Assembly (NCBI GenBank): GCA_021234155.1
Contig: JAJEKV010000163.1
Location: 124,001 to 188,000, forward strand
Direction: 5' to 3'
Origin: Isoetes taiwanensis
Taxonomy: Eukaryota; Streptophyta; Lycopodiopsida; Isoetales; Isoetaceae
Length of the DNA stretch: 64,000 bases
Shown here piece after piece: positions 44,693 through 56,700 of this stretch. The notes under the pieces are model-generated. The model was not told the origin of the DNA. It searched no databases and saw nothing but the letters and a program-made list of their open reading frames with translations. Made by a program: the position numbers and the translations under genes. The stretch's first letter is position 1, and the number at the start of each line of letters is the position of its first letter.

Positions 44693-45356
44693 ATGCACTC
44701 TAGACTACCACAGTCATCGGATCTATCCATCCTATGGCCTAGATCATATGTTGGGGCCTCCCGGAGCCTCCTGTTTTTATTATGGTCATTTATGACTAGG
44801 GGCACCTATGATTTTGAAATATGGAATACAGGTTCGCCTAAGGTTTTGGAATATGAAATACTAGGGACTCCTCTCGTCTACGAGTTTCCCTAAGGTTTTA
44901 GATTTTTTGAGATATGGAGGCATAAATGCAACTAGCAAACTAACATGCTTATTTTTTCTATTGAATCTATGTTTTTACCTCCCCTTTTAGGGATATGGTC
45001 TATGGTCTCGAGGGATAGTGATTTATGCATCCATATCAAATCCCCTAGAACCATGTATTATTATGCTATATATTGAAGATGAGTTGACAATTTCGAGGGA
45101 TTAGAATGATTTGTCGGGAAAAAAGTGGCATTTGGGGCCGAGAACCACATAAATATGGCTTGGATGGAAGAAGTATATTCCTCTTTTAGGTTCGACAAGC
45201 AATGGCATGTTAGGTGTATCATCATTCATTTGGGCAAGTCTAGCGTGTGACAATTGATAAGAGGCGCAAATTGCATACCTAAAAATTTATCGGGAGTAGA
45301 TACAAAGGTCTCGAAACATGATTGTTTTAAAATGAAAGGTTGATAAAAGGCGGGAT
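44693..45356. other. Spacer between LINE and gypsy remnants
   Basis: No recognised coding signal or repeats. Confidence 0.4.
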
Positions 45357-45514
45357 GTATTTGTTTTACTTGGCGATGGATCAACACATGATTTCATCTC
45401 GTAGGATTTGATGTACAAACTAGGATTACCTATTTGTGATTTACAAACTACAATCACAGTTGTGCAAGGTTTGAAGGGTTCAAGAATCGGTCGACAAATA
45501 TGTGATAGCTCCTA
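45357..45514 (+). mobile_element. Ty3/gypsy aspartic protease fragment
   Basis: VFVLLGDGSTHDFIS, stop, DLMYKLGLPICDLQTTITVVQGLKGS. This is the active-site strand of a gypsy retropepsin, usually D-S-G-S-T-H-[DN]-F-I-S. Here the catalytic D-S/T-G has become D-G, and a TAG follows HDFIS. No reverse transcriptase or LTR is recognisable around it. Confidence 0.75.
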
Positions 45515-46377
45515 ACTAGATATGTTGAATGACAATGGTGTTGTTCACAACTCAATGAAGGATACTTCGTTCAGCATGCATAAAATTGCCACAATCAATC
45601 CCAAAAAGTATCTCTCAAAATTAGATCCATAATATTGGACTCCTTCAAAAATCAAAGCGAATACTAGCACTAGTTGGTAAACAATGGTCTTCCAGGTGGA
45701 GAAAATTTTATGGAGACCAGCATACATAGAAATAAATGGATAAAGAAATTGCAACGGAGACTAGCATAGATGAAATGACATTAAAGATTGCAAAAATGTA
45801 GCTACTATCTTTTGTAAGATCTTAGATCTTCATATTTGTAGTAAAAGCAAGGCAGCCTAAAAAATTTAATGAAAGGAAGAGGTAGCCAAAAAAGTGGCAC
45901 TCCTGTTGTTTGCCAAAATGAGATGTGCAGAACTAGGTTACTTTTTCATAAATCAAGTGCGTTACGCTCTTTGGTTGCGGGTATACCAACCAAATTTTGC
46001 ATTTCAAGTTCTTTCTTGGCTTGCGCAAAGGCGGGACTTCCTATGGGCACCCTTGTTCTTGTGTATTGTATGAACCTTCTGAGGACTTGTCAATAATTGA
46101 ATAAGCTTCCCCAATTAAGACTTCTCGGGTTTGAGATCATCGGGGCTTTGCCTCGGGGTTTTAGGTTTACGGCGCAAAGGAAAACCTTTGAAAATACAAA
46201 TTACAAATCAAAAATAGGTATTCTTACTTAAATCATATCAATGTGAGGAATTGAAACTTACCTTTTTCATACGGGTGTTCATCTCTGCGGGCCCTCCTCT
46301 CGTATTGCCACGCTATCGCAATTGAGAGGCACCAAATCTAGCGAGAACCACGAAAGCCGGATATTTGGTTCATCGCA
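45515..46377. other. Spacer left of block B
   Basis: A 75-codon plus-strand frame (45,869-46,096; MKGRGSQKSGTPVVCQNEMC) is unrecognised. Otherwise nothing. Confidence 0.4.
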
Positions 46378-47001
46378 TTCCTCCAAATTCGAGGCGTCTC
46401 CAAATGGGATTACGTTCTAGAGCATTGGAATGGCGATGCGAGAACAAACCAAATGGGTTGCTAAGCGGAGGTATAGAAGTGCTAGCTGATCCGCTTGTCT
46501 TTGAGAATTCTGTTTAGTTCTTGATTTTGTGCACCATAGCTCAATCACAATCTTTGCCATAGAAATGGAGGCAAAAATTATTTAAGAAGGTTGCACATGC
46601 ATTGAATCGGCTTCACCGACCTCTTAATTATCCCATTCATGTAAATACCTTGCTATGGACGCGGAATGGAAGCCATTGCAGAGACGGTAGCCGCCATAGC
46701 CATAGCGGGGAAGAAGATTTTTTGAATGCTCGAGCGGGGCCCCATTTGGTAGGTGGGTGGAAGCCATAGCCCGGACAAATTTAAGCCCGGATGTCGCATC
46801 GTCGGACGCCATAGCCAGCAAATTTGGGCGTAGATGCCGCATCGTCGGACGCCATAGCCACCATTTTTTTTCTTCCCCGACCATTTTCTCTGGCATTTTT
46901 TTTGTTTCCCTATTTTTTCCCTCCGGAAATACGTGGCGGGAATCAATCGAATATGACAAAGGCATCTTGCCCCTAATAATATTTTATATATATGTTAAGA
47001 T

Positions 47002-47074
47002 AAGGGTAGCACAATTGGGACTGGATTCCCGGTTTGGCAGTGACCGGCATAGCCGGGTGCATTGTGCTACCCTT
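47002..47074. other. 73-nt stem-loop, block B copy
   Basis: Same perfect 14-bp arms as at 7,376. A second inverted pair follows only here: CAATATCACAGTTG (about 47,077) against CAACTGTGATATTG (about 47,198). Block A lacks the 24 bp that hold the right arm of this second pair. Confidence 0.6.
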
Positions 47075-49336
47075 ACAATATCACAGTTGGGGAGCACAAG
47101 ATCCGGTTACTATGATCAAAATTTGCCATGATTTCTTACCTGTGCAGTGCGGAAATAGGACCACCGGAAATAGCACCACCGGAAATAGCAGCGACCCAAC
47201 TGTGATATTGTCAAGGAAAGTGTGAATCTTTTTGGGGCAAGTCAAATTCTGGAAATTCTGATAGTTCACACGATGGGGCTGCCTTGGAAGACAGCGGCTT
47301 ATTGCATGCCGATTGAAACGGCTAGGGAGTCTGCTGCGCCCGTCCTCATCCTGCCGGAATGGTGAATCCAGGTAAAGAATGCAGGATGCTTCGTCCTGCT
47401 TTGTTTAGTTCATTCGGGACTTCTTCCCAGCAGAGATTCGGGTGGCGATGGTGTTTGATTCAGGGAGCCTGGAGTGCTGCCAAGCATTGGCAGAGGATTG
47501 ATTCTGGCAGGTAATGCTGCTTCAGGATAGGATGAACAATTTTGGTTCTTGTTTGCGTTTTTGTTGTTTTAGGCAGTCTTTCTTTCCTTTAGGCAGGGTG
47601 GGATGAACCATTGCAGCCCAGGATTGGGAAGGGCGATTCCGGCAGCCTGAACCATTGCGGCCCAGGACTGGGAAGGGGCGATTCCGAGCCTGTCCAGAAC
47701 GTGAATGGTGTGCGAACCTTTTCTTTTATTTGTTTTTTCCTGCCCTACAACCATGAGGCCGATCGAGATTTTAGGAAATGACACGACAGTTTTTCTCCAA
47801 AAAGATACTGGCCGCCGATCTGGCATCATACCAGCAATATGCTCCACATCCGCGGCTGGCATTTAACCTCACAAGATAACCCATACAAAGATAGATAAAC
47901 GGATAAAACGGACTCTCAGTTCTGCCACTTTGCCATATCAACAAATCGAAGGAGCAGAAACAATGGCCATTTCCATTGCAGTTTGATTTACCTACCTCCT
48001 GGCTTTGCAAAAGGACAAAGATGAATTTGCTAGAAGACAAAGCTTCATCCACTACAAGACAAAGCCTGTTCGTCTTAGCCTTTCCAAGTGGTCTTTTCCA
48101 TCACCTAAAAACTTTAGGGACGACCTGGTCTTGTCAACAAATGGGGGGGTTCTGACACTGTAGTTTGGGTTTGTTGACAGTTCTGGTGAAAGACCTTAAG
48201 AGAGGTAAGCTGAAGTCCTCACTGTCGGATTTGCTTATTTGATGGGCATAGTGCTTGGTTTTGTTGTTTATTTCCTCTTTCATATTGGCTTTGATTTGTA
48301 TATACTTCAGATTGCATATTTCAGATTGGCTTCGATTTGCTTATTAGGGATGTCGTGATAATAAGTAAGTATTTTAGATTGCCTTTGATTTGCTTATTAG
48401 GTAATGAAAACTCATATTGAGAGTATTATTCTCCTAGATCCTCCTCAGCCTCCTCAAGGAGGCCTCTGAACCTGTTCCTGTTGCTCCTTGAGCAAGTTAG
48501 CAAATTTGTCAGTATAATGGGCTGGTGTAGCAATAGTTGTCACTTGGCGTCGCTCTGGCATTGCTCAACATGAGGGGTTCTGCCTCCTGTTTAAGTTGAA
48601 GGTTGCCTTGGCTTACTTTTGCTGAGTAACATAGCTGCCCATAAGCATTGGCATGAAGCTCCTTGCCTTGCACAGGACTTGTATTTCATGCAAAACGTGG
48701 GCTTGCTGGCAGCGCAGTCCTACACAAATGGCATAGAAGGCTTCTAGATTCACATAGAAGCATAGAAGGCTTCTAGATTCACACTCGGATCTGGGTTTAT
48801 AGTCCGGATCTGATGTTAAGAAAAAGAGATTCAGTTGTGTAGTTTGGAAGAGCATCTGAGGCGTTTGGAAGACTTCGAAGATATCTTGCAGCCGATTTGT
48901 GCAGAATTTGTAAAGTCGAAGACATATTGCATAGCTATTTTGGTTCGTGGCTTATTTGGAATACAAGCAAAAGTTGCATTCTATTTTTGTTGATCGGGTA
49001 AATAAAAACCTAAAATGGGCAGTGATACGTTGGGAAACGGATAAAGTCTAGATTACATGTCGAGATCTTGCATGAGTTTGGTCACATTTGGAGTTCTGGC
49101 AGAGGGGCAGTTTGAACACTGCTAGATAAGGAGCTGCCGTTGAGTGCAGAATCTCTTCAGATTGAGTGGCAATCTTTTCAAATAGACTGGCTTTGGATGG
49201 AATTGGCTCCTGGAAGTCTTCAAATCCCTGATCAGCAAGATTTGAGTGAGATTTCTTCCTTCTTGCTTACGCTTCAGTCTTGTCAGACTTGTGCTATTGT
49301 AGATGTGATATAACTGCCTTGCTAGAGAATCTAATC

Positions 49337-50932
49337 ATGGTCTATTTTACTTCTGAGTCTGCTAAGCAGCTTTATCAGATTATAGCTCCTCTAAAAGGTA
49401 AGGTTTTAACCATTCATAACTCTGAAGAATGGAGATCTCAAATGACCTGGTCATTGATATCCCAAGGTGTGTGGCATGTTGTCGGAGGAAATAAATTTTA
49501 GCTACTCCTGATGAAGAAGACAGAGTTTACAAATCTATTGATGCTACTTTACAATCAGGGGTTTTGCAAAGATCATTCCCTTACTGCCAAGGACTTGTGG
49601 GATTATCTAAGGTTTCAATTTGGACAGAGCCATGACCAAGACTTAAATCATGCTAATTATTCCCTTCCACTTGGTGATGTTTGGGATGAGGTTGCAATTA
49701 TGGCAGCCATGACAGCTGACACAGATGTTCATCAAGAAGATATTCCTGATACATTTCGCCATGATGATTACGAAATTGTGGAAAACCTTGGAGAAGGGCA
49801 GGCTGCACGGATTAAACAAGAGCATACTATGTCTAATGAAGATAATGTTCACGATATTAGTCCATCTTCTATGATCCAAACTTCATTTGACATAGCAGAT
49901 TATGCTGTAACAGAGATGTTCTTGGAGTCTTCACGCTGTATATTGCTCCTTTACCTGTTCTGCAGGGTGCTCTGATTCAGGATATTTGCAATGAGATGGA
50001 AGGCGAGCACATGGTAGTCTCATGTGAATGGAGTGCTGATTTCTCTGAACGGTATACTTTCTGATCTTATCATGGACACAGCTGCATGTTTTGAAAATGA
50101 TCACATGTTTGCACTGCAAAGTGCTTCAGAAGAACTAAAATTAGCATCAATTTCAATGGATCATAAGCAATTTCGTATTAAAGAGAAACAGATTTCTAAG
50201 TTTCCTTTGCGTTGATCTTCATGCTACCCCCTTCCTGAATTTGCTTCTATTATGGCTCACATTTGTACTCAGCAGCTAGAATTACCTTGTTACATTTGCT
50301 TAAAGCGTTCCATTTGGTTGTCCACATGATGGGAGGTTGGAGGATTATCTAACTTGAATGAGTATTTGGGTATGTGCCTCATTATGATGTTGGCCGAATC
50401 GAACAAGATGTTGAAAATTAGCTACAGTTGTAAGCATAAACAAAATCAAGTTTTATTTGATCTTCACAATTCTGTGTTTCTAAAGAGAAATGATATGGTT
50501 TCTGACAGAAGTGTATTAGCAGCGCAGCTTCTAAAGCAATCACTAACACTTGGTATGGTTGGGTTACCTAAGGAGTGTTATGAGTTACAAGTGCTACCTT
50601 TTACGGAAAGATGTTCAAACTGTCAAGTAGAGGATACAAAAACATTCACTGCTGAGAGTCTTGTTAGTTGTACATGTTTGCAGGATTCAGCAGGCCACTT
50701 ACATGGGTTTAACCTTGGGTTGAAGGCTGAGTATGGTTTATTACAGAGACAAAAGAAGTTGTTTTATACCGTTCCTTGTATTTCCTGGAAAAGGGAATGG
50801 TACAGAGGCAGGATGTTATGGTTTAACAGCAACATCAAGTGGCAGCCATGGTTACTTCTGTGGTTGAATTTGCTTCATATGCTGAATTCCTTCCAGGCAG
50901 CGTTATATCTCAGGGGGGATACTTCGCATTAG
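49337..50932 (+). pseudogene. Gag-like reading frame, cassette copy 3 (broken)
   Basis: Block B equivalent of copy 1. Frame changes occur near 49,495 (GGAAATAAATTTT where copy 1 reads GGAAATAATCTTT), 49,580, 49,935, 50,050, 50,205 and 50,300. The last part (50,354-50,932) is open for 192 codons. It shares copy 1 markers such as AAACAAAATC. No new motif. Confidence 0.6.
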
Positions 50933-50984
50933 TAGTTCTCGTTTCGTTTTCGATATTTTGGGTCATGCTAGTCATCAGGGGGGA

Positions 50985-51250
50985 TGTTAACGAATGACAT
51001 GTGACACGTCACTACTCTTAGATGACTAGGCATGCCACATATGTTGCTGACATGGCTCTTCTATAAAGCCATAGTCATGCTCTATAGTTCTTTATCCAGT
51101 TTACTCATAGCCTAGCTATATCGTGTATCTCTTTCATTCGAGCATACATGCATACAGGGTTTCTTCAATATGTAAGGAATACCACTGTGGATCGTCTTCT
51201 GAATCTGCCATTCAGATCATTTGATCTTCTTTAATTCGTTACGGTAGAAG
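50985..51250 (+). mobile_element. LTR-like segment, copy 3
   Basis: TGTTAACGAATGACATG after a G-rich tract, as in copy 1; end approximate. Confidence 0.5.
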
Positions 51251-51615
51251 TGCATCAGCAGACTGGTCTTGCGTTATACTTGGATAAGCTCTAACTAGTT
51301 GAATGTCTTCTATTTGTTCCTAGTGGGGATAAGGCATATTTGATATGTTGATAAACATCTAGATAGATGCGTGATAATAATACCAAAGTACATTAAGCTA
51401 GCTTATTTTTTAAGTTTGATGCATCAGTCTGTTTTTTTCCAGTGGCAGGTGTGCTTTGGCATTTGAAGTTATCTATCACTTTTTTTCATGCTTGCCACTC
51501 CATCTCAAAGATTTGATGCAGGTAGTATTCTGTTGCAGAATGGTAGTTGGCTCCAGGATATTTACACCTCTTTGGCAATTGATCTACTAGCGGTTTAACA
51601 TCTAGTTATGTCCTT

Positions 51616-51974
51616 TTATATAGATTTTCTTGCATGTTCATTACTTGTTTGAGATGGATTTCGAAGTAAATGAAATCCAATTGGTAGTTTGGTCCTCTCT
51701 TCAGCATTACGAGCTCCTCTTGTCTTTTCAGTACTTGAGGATTCTGGAACAAATTCTTCAACTTGTATGTTGCTCATTTGAGCCATTTCTACTATCTGCG
51801 CATTATGTACTTGGAGTTTTGGCTGCACAATGCTTCGTCTTTGTTGTGTGTTGACATCTTCTTTACTCCCTTCTTTAGCTTTTTTCTCAGGGCACTGGCT
51901 AGCAAAATGATTCCCTCCACATACATAAAAATAGTAATTTCTGGTTTTGAATCCTTAGATTGTTTACAACGCAT
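51616..51974 (-). pseudogene. Antisense zinc-knuckle-like frame, copy 3 (frameshifted)
   Basis: One A fewer in the run at about 51,930 shifts the frame directly before the YVCGG knuckle. The downstream part (51,828 to 51,616) stays open. Confidence 0.5.
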
Positions 51975-52812
51975 AAGATTTATTCAACTTCTAAATGGTT
52001 AAGAATTTAGCAGGCGCAGCTACCTGCCTAATTGCTTTTCAGTTTTGGGAAATTAGAAGTCCTTGGAACTTAAATCCAAGCCTTCACCATATCCCATACA
52101 CTGCCCTTGCAAATTTGATTGCATTCCAGGACATAGGAAGAAGTCTGCTCTGTACACATATTTTTGTAAAGTACATATTAAGTGTATTTTGTCAGGGGTC
52201 TAGAACGGGTCTAGAATGAAAGCTCAAGAGATCTCTGCAAAGATTCCACTAATCTTGCAAGATTCTTCGTCTAATTAGGTCTACTTCTTGCTACGATTTG
52301 CAAGCAAGAGTCGGATCTGGAGTTTATAGTCGGATCTGATGTTAAGAAAAAGAGATTCAGTTGTGTAGTTTGGGCGAGCATCTGAGGCGTTTGGAAGACT
52401 CGAAGATATTTTGCAGCCGGATTTGTGCAGAATTTGTAAAGTCGAAGACATATTGCATGGCTATTTTGGTTCGTGGCTTATTTGGAATACAAGCAAAAGT
52501 TGCATTCTATTTTTGTTGATCGGGTAAATAAAAACCTAAAATGGGCAGTGATACGTTGGGAAACGGATAAAGTCTAGATTACATGTCACATTTGGAGTTA
52601 CGGCAGAGGGGAACCGGATTTGAACACTGCTAGATAAGGAGCTGCAATCTCTTCAAATAGACTGGCTTTGGATCTGGAATTGGCTCCTGGAAGTCTTCAA
52701 ATCCCTGATCAGCAAGATTTGTGTGAGATTTCTTCCTTCTTGCTACGCTTCAGTCTTGTCAGACTTGTGCTATTGTAGATGTGATATAACTGCCTTGCTA
52801 GAGAATCTAATC

Positions 52813-54316
52813 ATGGTCTATTTTACTTCTGAGTCTGCTAAGCAGCTTTATCAGATTATAGCTCTTTTAAAAGGTAAGGTTTTAACCATTCATAACTACG
52901 AAGAATGGAGATCTCAAATGACCTGGTCATTGATATCCCAAGGTGTATGGCATGTTGTCGGAGGAAATAATCTTTTAGCTACTCCTGATGAAGAAGACAG
53001 AGTTTACAAATCTATAATGTTGACCATTGATGCTACTTTACAATCAGGGGTTTTGCAAATATCATTCCTTACTGCCAAGGACTTGTGGGATTATCTAAGG
53101 TTTCAATTTGGACAGAGCCATGACCAAGACTTAAATCATGCTAATTATTCCCTTCCACTTGGTGATGTTTGAGATGAGGTTGCAATTATGGCAGCCATGA
53201 CAGCTGACACAGATGTTCATCAAGAAGATATTCCTGATACATTTCGCCATGATGATTACAAAATTGTGGAAAACCTTGGAGAAGGGCAGGCTGCACGGAT
53301 CAAACAAGAGCATACTATGTCTAATGAAGATAATGTTCACGATATTAGTCCATCTTCTATGATCCAAACTTCATTTGACATAGCAGATTATGCTGTAACA
53401 GAGATGTTCTTGGAGTCTTCACGCTGTATATTGCTCCTTTACCTGCTCTGCAGGGTGCTCTGATTCAGGATATTTGCAATGAGATGGAAGGCGAGCACAT
53501 GGTAGTCTCATGTGAATGGAGTGCTGATTTCTCTGAACGGTATACTTTCTGATCTTATCATGGACACAGCTACATGTTTTGAAAATGATCACATGTTTGC
53601 ACTGCAAAGTGCTTCAGAAGAACTAAAATTAGCATCAATTTCAATGGATCATAAGCAATTTCATTATTAAAGAGGAACAGATTTCTAAGTTTCCTTGCGT
53701 TGATCTTAATGCTACCCTTCCTGAATTTGCTTCTATTATGGCTCACATTTGTACTCAGCCGCTAGAATTACCTTGTTACATTTGCTTAAACGTTCCATTT
53801 GGTTGTCCACATGATGGGAGGTTGGAGGATTATCCTAACTTGAATGAGTATTTGGGGTATGTGCCTCATTATGATGTTGGCGAATCGAACAAGATGTTGA
53901 AAATTAGCTACAGTTGTAAGCATAATCAAAATCAAGTTTTATTTGATCTTCACAATTCTGTGTTTCTAAAGAGAGATGATATGGTTTCTGACAGAAGTGT
54001 ATTAGCAGCGCAGCTTCTAAAGCAATCACTAACACTTGGTATGGTTGGGTTACCTAAGGAGTGTTATGAGTTACAAGTGCTACCTTTTATGGCGGAAAGA
54101 TGTTCAAACTGTCAAGTAGAGGATACAAAAACATTCACTGCTGAGAGTCTTGTTAGTTGTACATGTTTGCAGGATTCAGCAGGGCACTTACATGGGTTTA
54201 ACCTTGGGTTGAAGGCTGAGTATGGTTTATTACAGAGACAAAAGAAGTTGTTTTATACCGTTCCTTGTATTTCCTGGAAAAAGGGAATGGTACAGAGGCA
54301 GGATGTTATGGTTTAA
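52813..54316 (+). pseudogene. Gag-like reading frame, cassette copy 4 (broken)
   Basis: Block B equivalent of copy 2. A TGA at about 53,170 (TTTGAGATGAGG) stands where the other three copies read TTTGGGATGAGG, ending the first frame after SLPLGDV. Later frames 53,188-53,463 and 53,738-54,316 carry the rest, including PFGCPHDGRLEDYPNLNEYL and CSNCQVEDTKTF. Confidence 0.6.
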
Positions 54317-54476
54317 CAGCAACATCAAGTGGCAGCCATGGTTACTTCTGTGGTTGAATTTGCTTCATATGCTGAATTCCTTCCAGGCAGCGTTATATCT
54401 CAGGGGGGATACTTTCCATTAGTAGTTCTAGTTTCGTTTTCGATATTTTGGGTCATGCTAGTCATCAGGGGGGGGG

Positions 54477-54740
54477 TGTTAGCGAATGACATGTGACACG
54501 TCACTACTCTTAGATGACTAGGCATGCCACATATGTTGCTGACATGGCTCTTCTATAAAGCCATAGTCATGCCCTATAGTTCTTTATCCAGTTTACTCAT
54601 AGCCTAGCTATATGGGTGTGTCTCTTTCATTCCAGCATACATGCATACAGGGTTTCTTCAATATGTAAGGAATACCACTGTGAATCGTCTTCTGAATCTG
54701 CCATTCAGATCATTTGATCTTCTTTAATTCGATATGGTAG
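54477..54740 (+). mobile_element. LTR-like segment, copy 4
   Basis: TGTTAGCGAATGACATG as in copy 2; end approximate. Confidence 0.5.
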
Positions 54741-55096
54741 AAGTGCATCAGCAGACTGGTCTTGCGTTATAATTGGATAAGCTCTAACTAGTTGAATGTC
54801 TTCTATTTGTTCCTAGTGGGGATAAGGCATATTTGATATGTTGATAAACATCTAGATAGATGCGTGATAATAATAGAAAAGTACATTTAAGCTAGCTTAT
54901 TTTTAAGTTTGATGCATCAGTCTGTTTTTTCCAGTGGCAGGTGTGCTTTGGCATTTGAAGTTATCTATCACATTTTTTCATGCTTGCCACTCCATCTCAA
55001 AGATTTGATGCAGGTAGTATTCTGTTGCAGAATGGTAGTTGGCTCCAGGATATTTACACCTCTTTGGCAATTGATCTACTAGCGGTTTAACATCTA

Positions 55097-55101
55097 GTTA
55101 T
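55097..55101. repeat. 5-bp target site duplication, left
   Basis: GTTAT directly before the copia element; same at 60,235-60,239. Block A has a single GTTAT at the matching site (about 15,447). Confidence 0.93.
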
Positions 55102-55389
55102 TGACAGAAATAATTCTTAATGGTTAAGCACACATATGTGCTGACATGGCAGCCTATGTATTTACATAGGACCATGGTCTATAGTTTAGCATATATTTAA
55201 GTTCATGTATGCCCCCTAGGTTAGGTGTCAACGTGCTATGCTCTACACGTCACATATGTGACCATCTTCTGTAGCACCGAGAAAAACAACAATCCAATCC
55301 ATCATATTCCTTTTTCTGAGTTTCACTCCGTCTCTTTTCTCTCTTGTTTTCTTGCTGTTTGATTCTAGCCTAGATCACAAGTTTTGTCA
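55102..55389 (+). repeat. 5' LTR
   Basis: 288 bp, TGACAG...TTGTCA. Contains TATATTTAA at 55,192-55,200 (possible TATA box) and two perfect CACATATGTG palindromes (55,131-55,140 and 55,251-55,260). No difference from the 3' LTR was seen. Confidence 0.95.
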
Positions 55390-55403
55390 TGGTATCAGAG
55401 CCC
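55390..55403 (+). promoter_or_regulatory. Primer binding site (initiator tRNA-Met)
   Basis: TGGTATCAGAGCCC directly follows the LTR. Complementary to the 3' end of plant initiator tRNA-Met, as usual for copia elements. Confidence 0.9.
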
Positions 55404-55804
55404 AGGGTGGCTAGAACCAACCAGTGAGGGAAATTTGTCAGAGGTGAATTTCAGAAGTTGCCAACACTATATGAAATTGGACGTCTTCAACCAGAATTGC
55501 AAAATCGGCCAATTTTTTTGTCACGTCATCAACAAATTGTGTACTTTTGTTCAAATTCGAGATTTGGTTGCACAAAGGTGCCGTTTTTTGCCGTTTTGTG
55601 CCGTTTTTGTTCGAAAGGTTGAACAATTGGTAATTTTGGCTCTCACGAGCAATTTCGTGAGATTTGTCAGGATTGAGCAATGTTGATGCAGTTTCTGTGA
55701 CATACCATCTGTCTGGGTAAATCCCTTGGTTTGTCTTCTTTGTGCATCTAAAGCTCAGTAATCTCTCTCTTAGTGCTCTTTGATAAGTTTTAATACCTTC
55801 AGGG

Positions 55805-56700
55805 ATGGATTCCACCAAATTCAACAATCCAAATGCTATCCTGAAAGGAGATAATTATTTTCAGTGGATTGATGTGTTTTGAAGGTTATCTCCTCATGCA
55901 TTGTTTGGATGGACTTGTTGATGGCTCTCTTGACATAAAAGATGCAGATTTCTCGTCAAAAAATAAGAAAGGCTTGGGCCTCTTTGAAAGTTCTTGTATC
56001 ACCAGAAGTTCAGTGCCATATCAGGGGTTGTAAATTATTGTCTGAAGCACTAGATCAGCTGAAAAGGGTGTGCCTTTCGAGATACTGATTCTAGAGCCTT
56101 TTTCTTGAGAGGCGAGTTACACTCTTTGGCGCTTTGGACAATTGTAAAGATATGCTTGATTATATTTCCAAGGCCAAAGAGATTAAAAGCAAATTGGATG
56201 ATATGAAACAGCAAGTACCAGATGGTGAGGTAATTTCCGCATTGCTTCGTGGTCTTTCTATAGATTATCAGCCTTTTATTCTTGCATTAGGTGCAAGAGA
56301 CAGCCCAATTAAGCTGAAAGACTTGCCTAATCTTCTCCTTCAGACTGAATTGGAGTTGAAAAAGCGGTCAGATCAGAATGCTTTCTTTTCCAAACATAAT
56401 CCCAAGAAGCACAATGATAGGTTCTCTCGAAATAAATCCTCCGAGTCTTCAGGTAGTAATTCTAATCAGGAGCGGAAGCAAGAAAGGTTCCAGCAGATAT
56501 CCATGCAGATATTGCCACGAGAAAGGGCATTGGATTAGTGATTGCCCAAAGCGTTTAAAGAAAGAAGCCAAAGCTGCTGCAGCAAGTAAAGATCAGCCCG
56601 CTCATGCTAAAAATCAGCCCGCACATGATCGTAAGGAGCGATCTAATTTCGTAGCTGCTGAATTTGAACCAGAAAGTGCTGATATTGAATTCTTATTCAA
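55805..56700 (+). pseudogene. copia gag (broken)
   Basis: ATG at 55,805 (MDSTKFNNPNAILKGDNYFQW), the usual gag start with the NY..W anchor. The frame breaks near 55,875 and again before 56,134. The open piece 56,134-56,538 has the gag helices (MLDYISKAKEIKSKLDD, EVISALLRGLSIDYQPF, LLQTELELKKRS). After another shift a perfect CCHC knuckle (CRYCHEKGHWISDC, 56,504-56,545) follows, then a Lys/Ala-rich linker. Gag packages the element RNA into virus-like particles. Confidence 0.85.
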
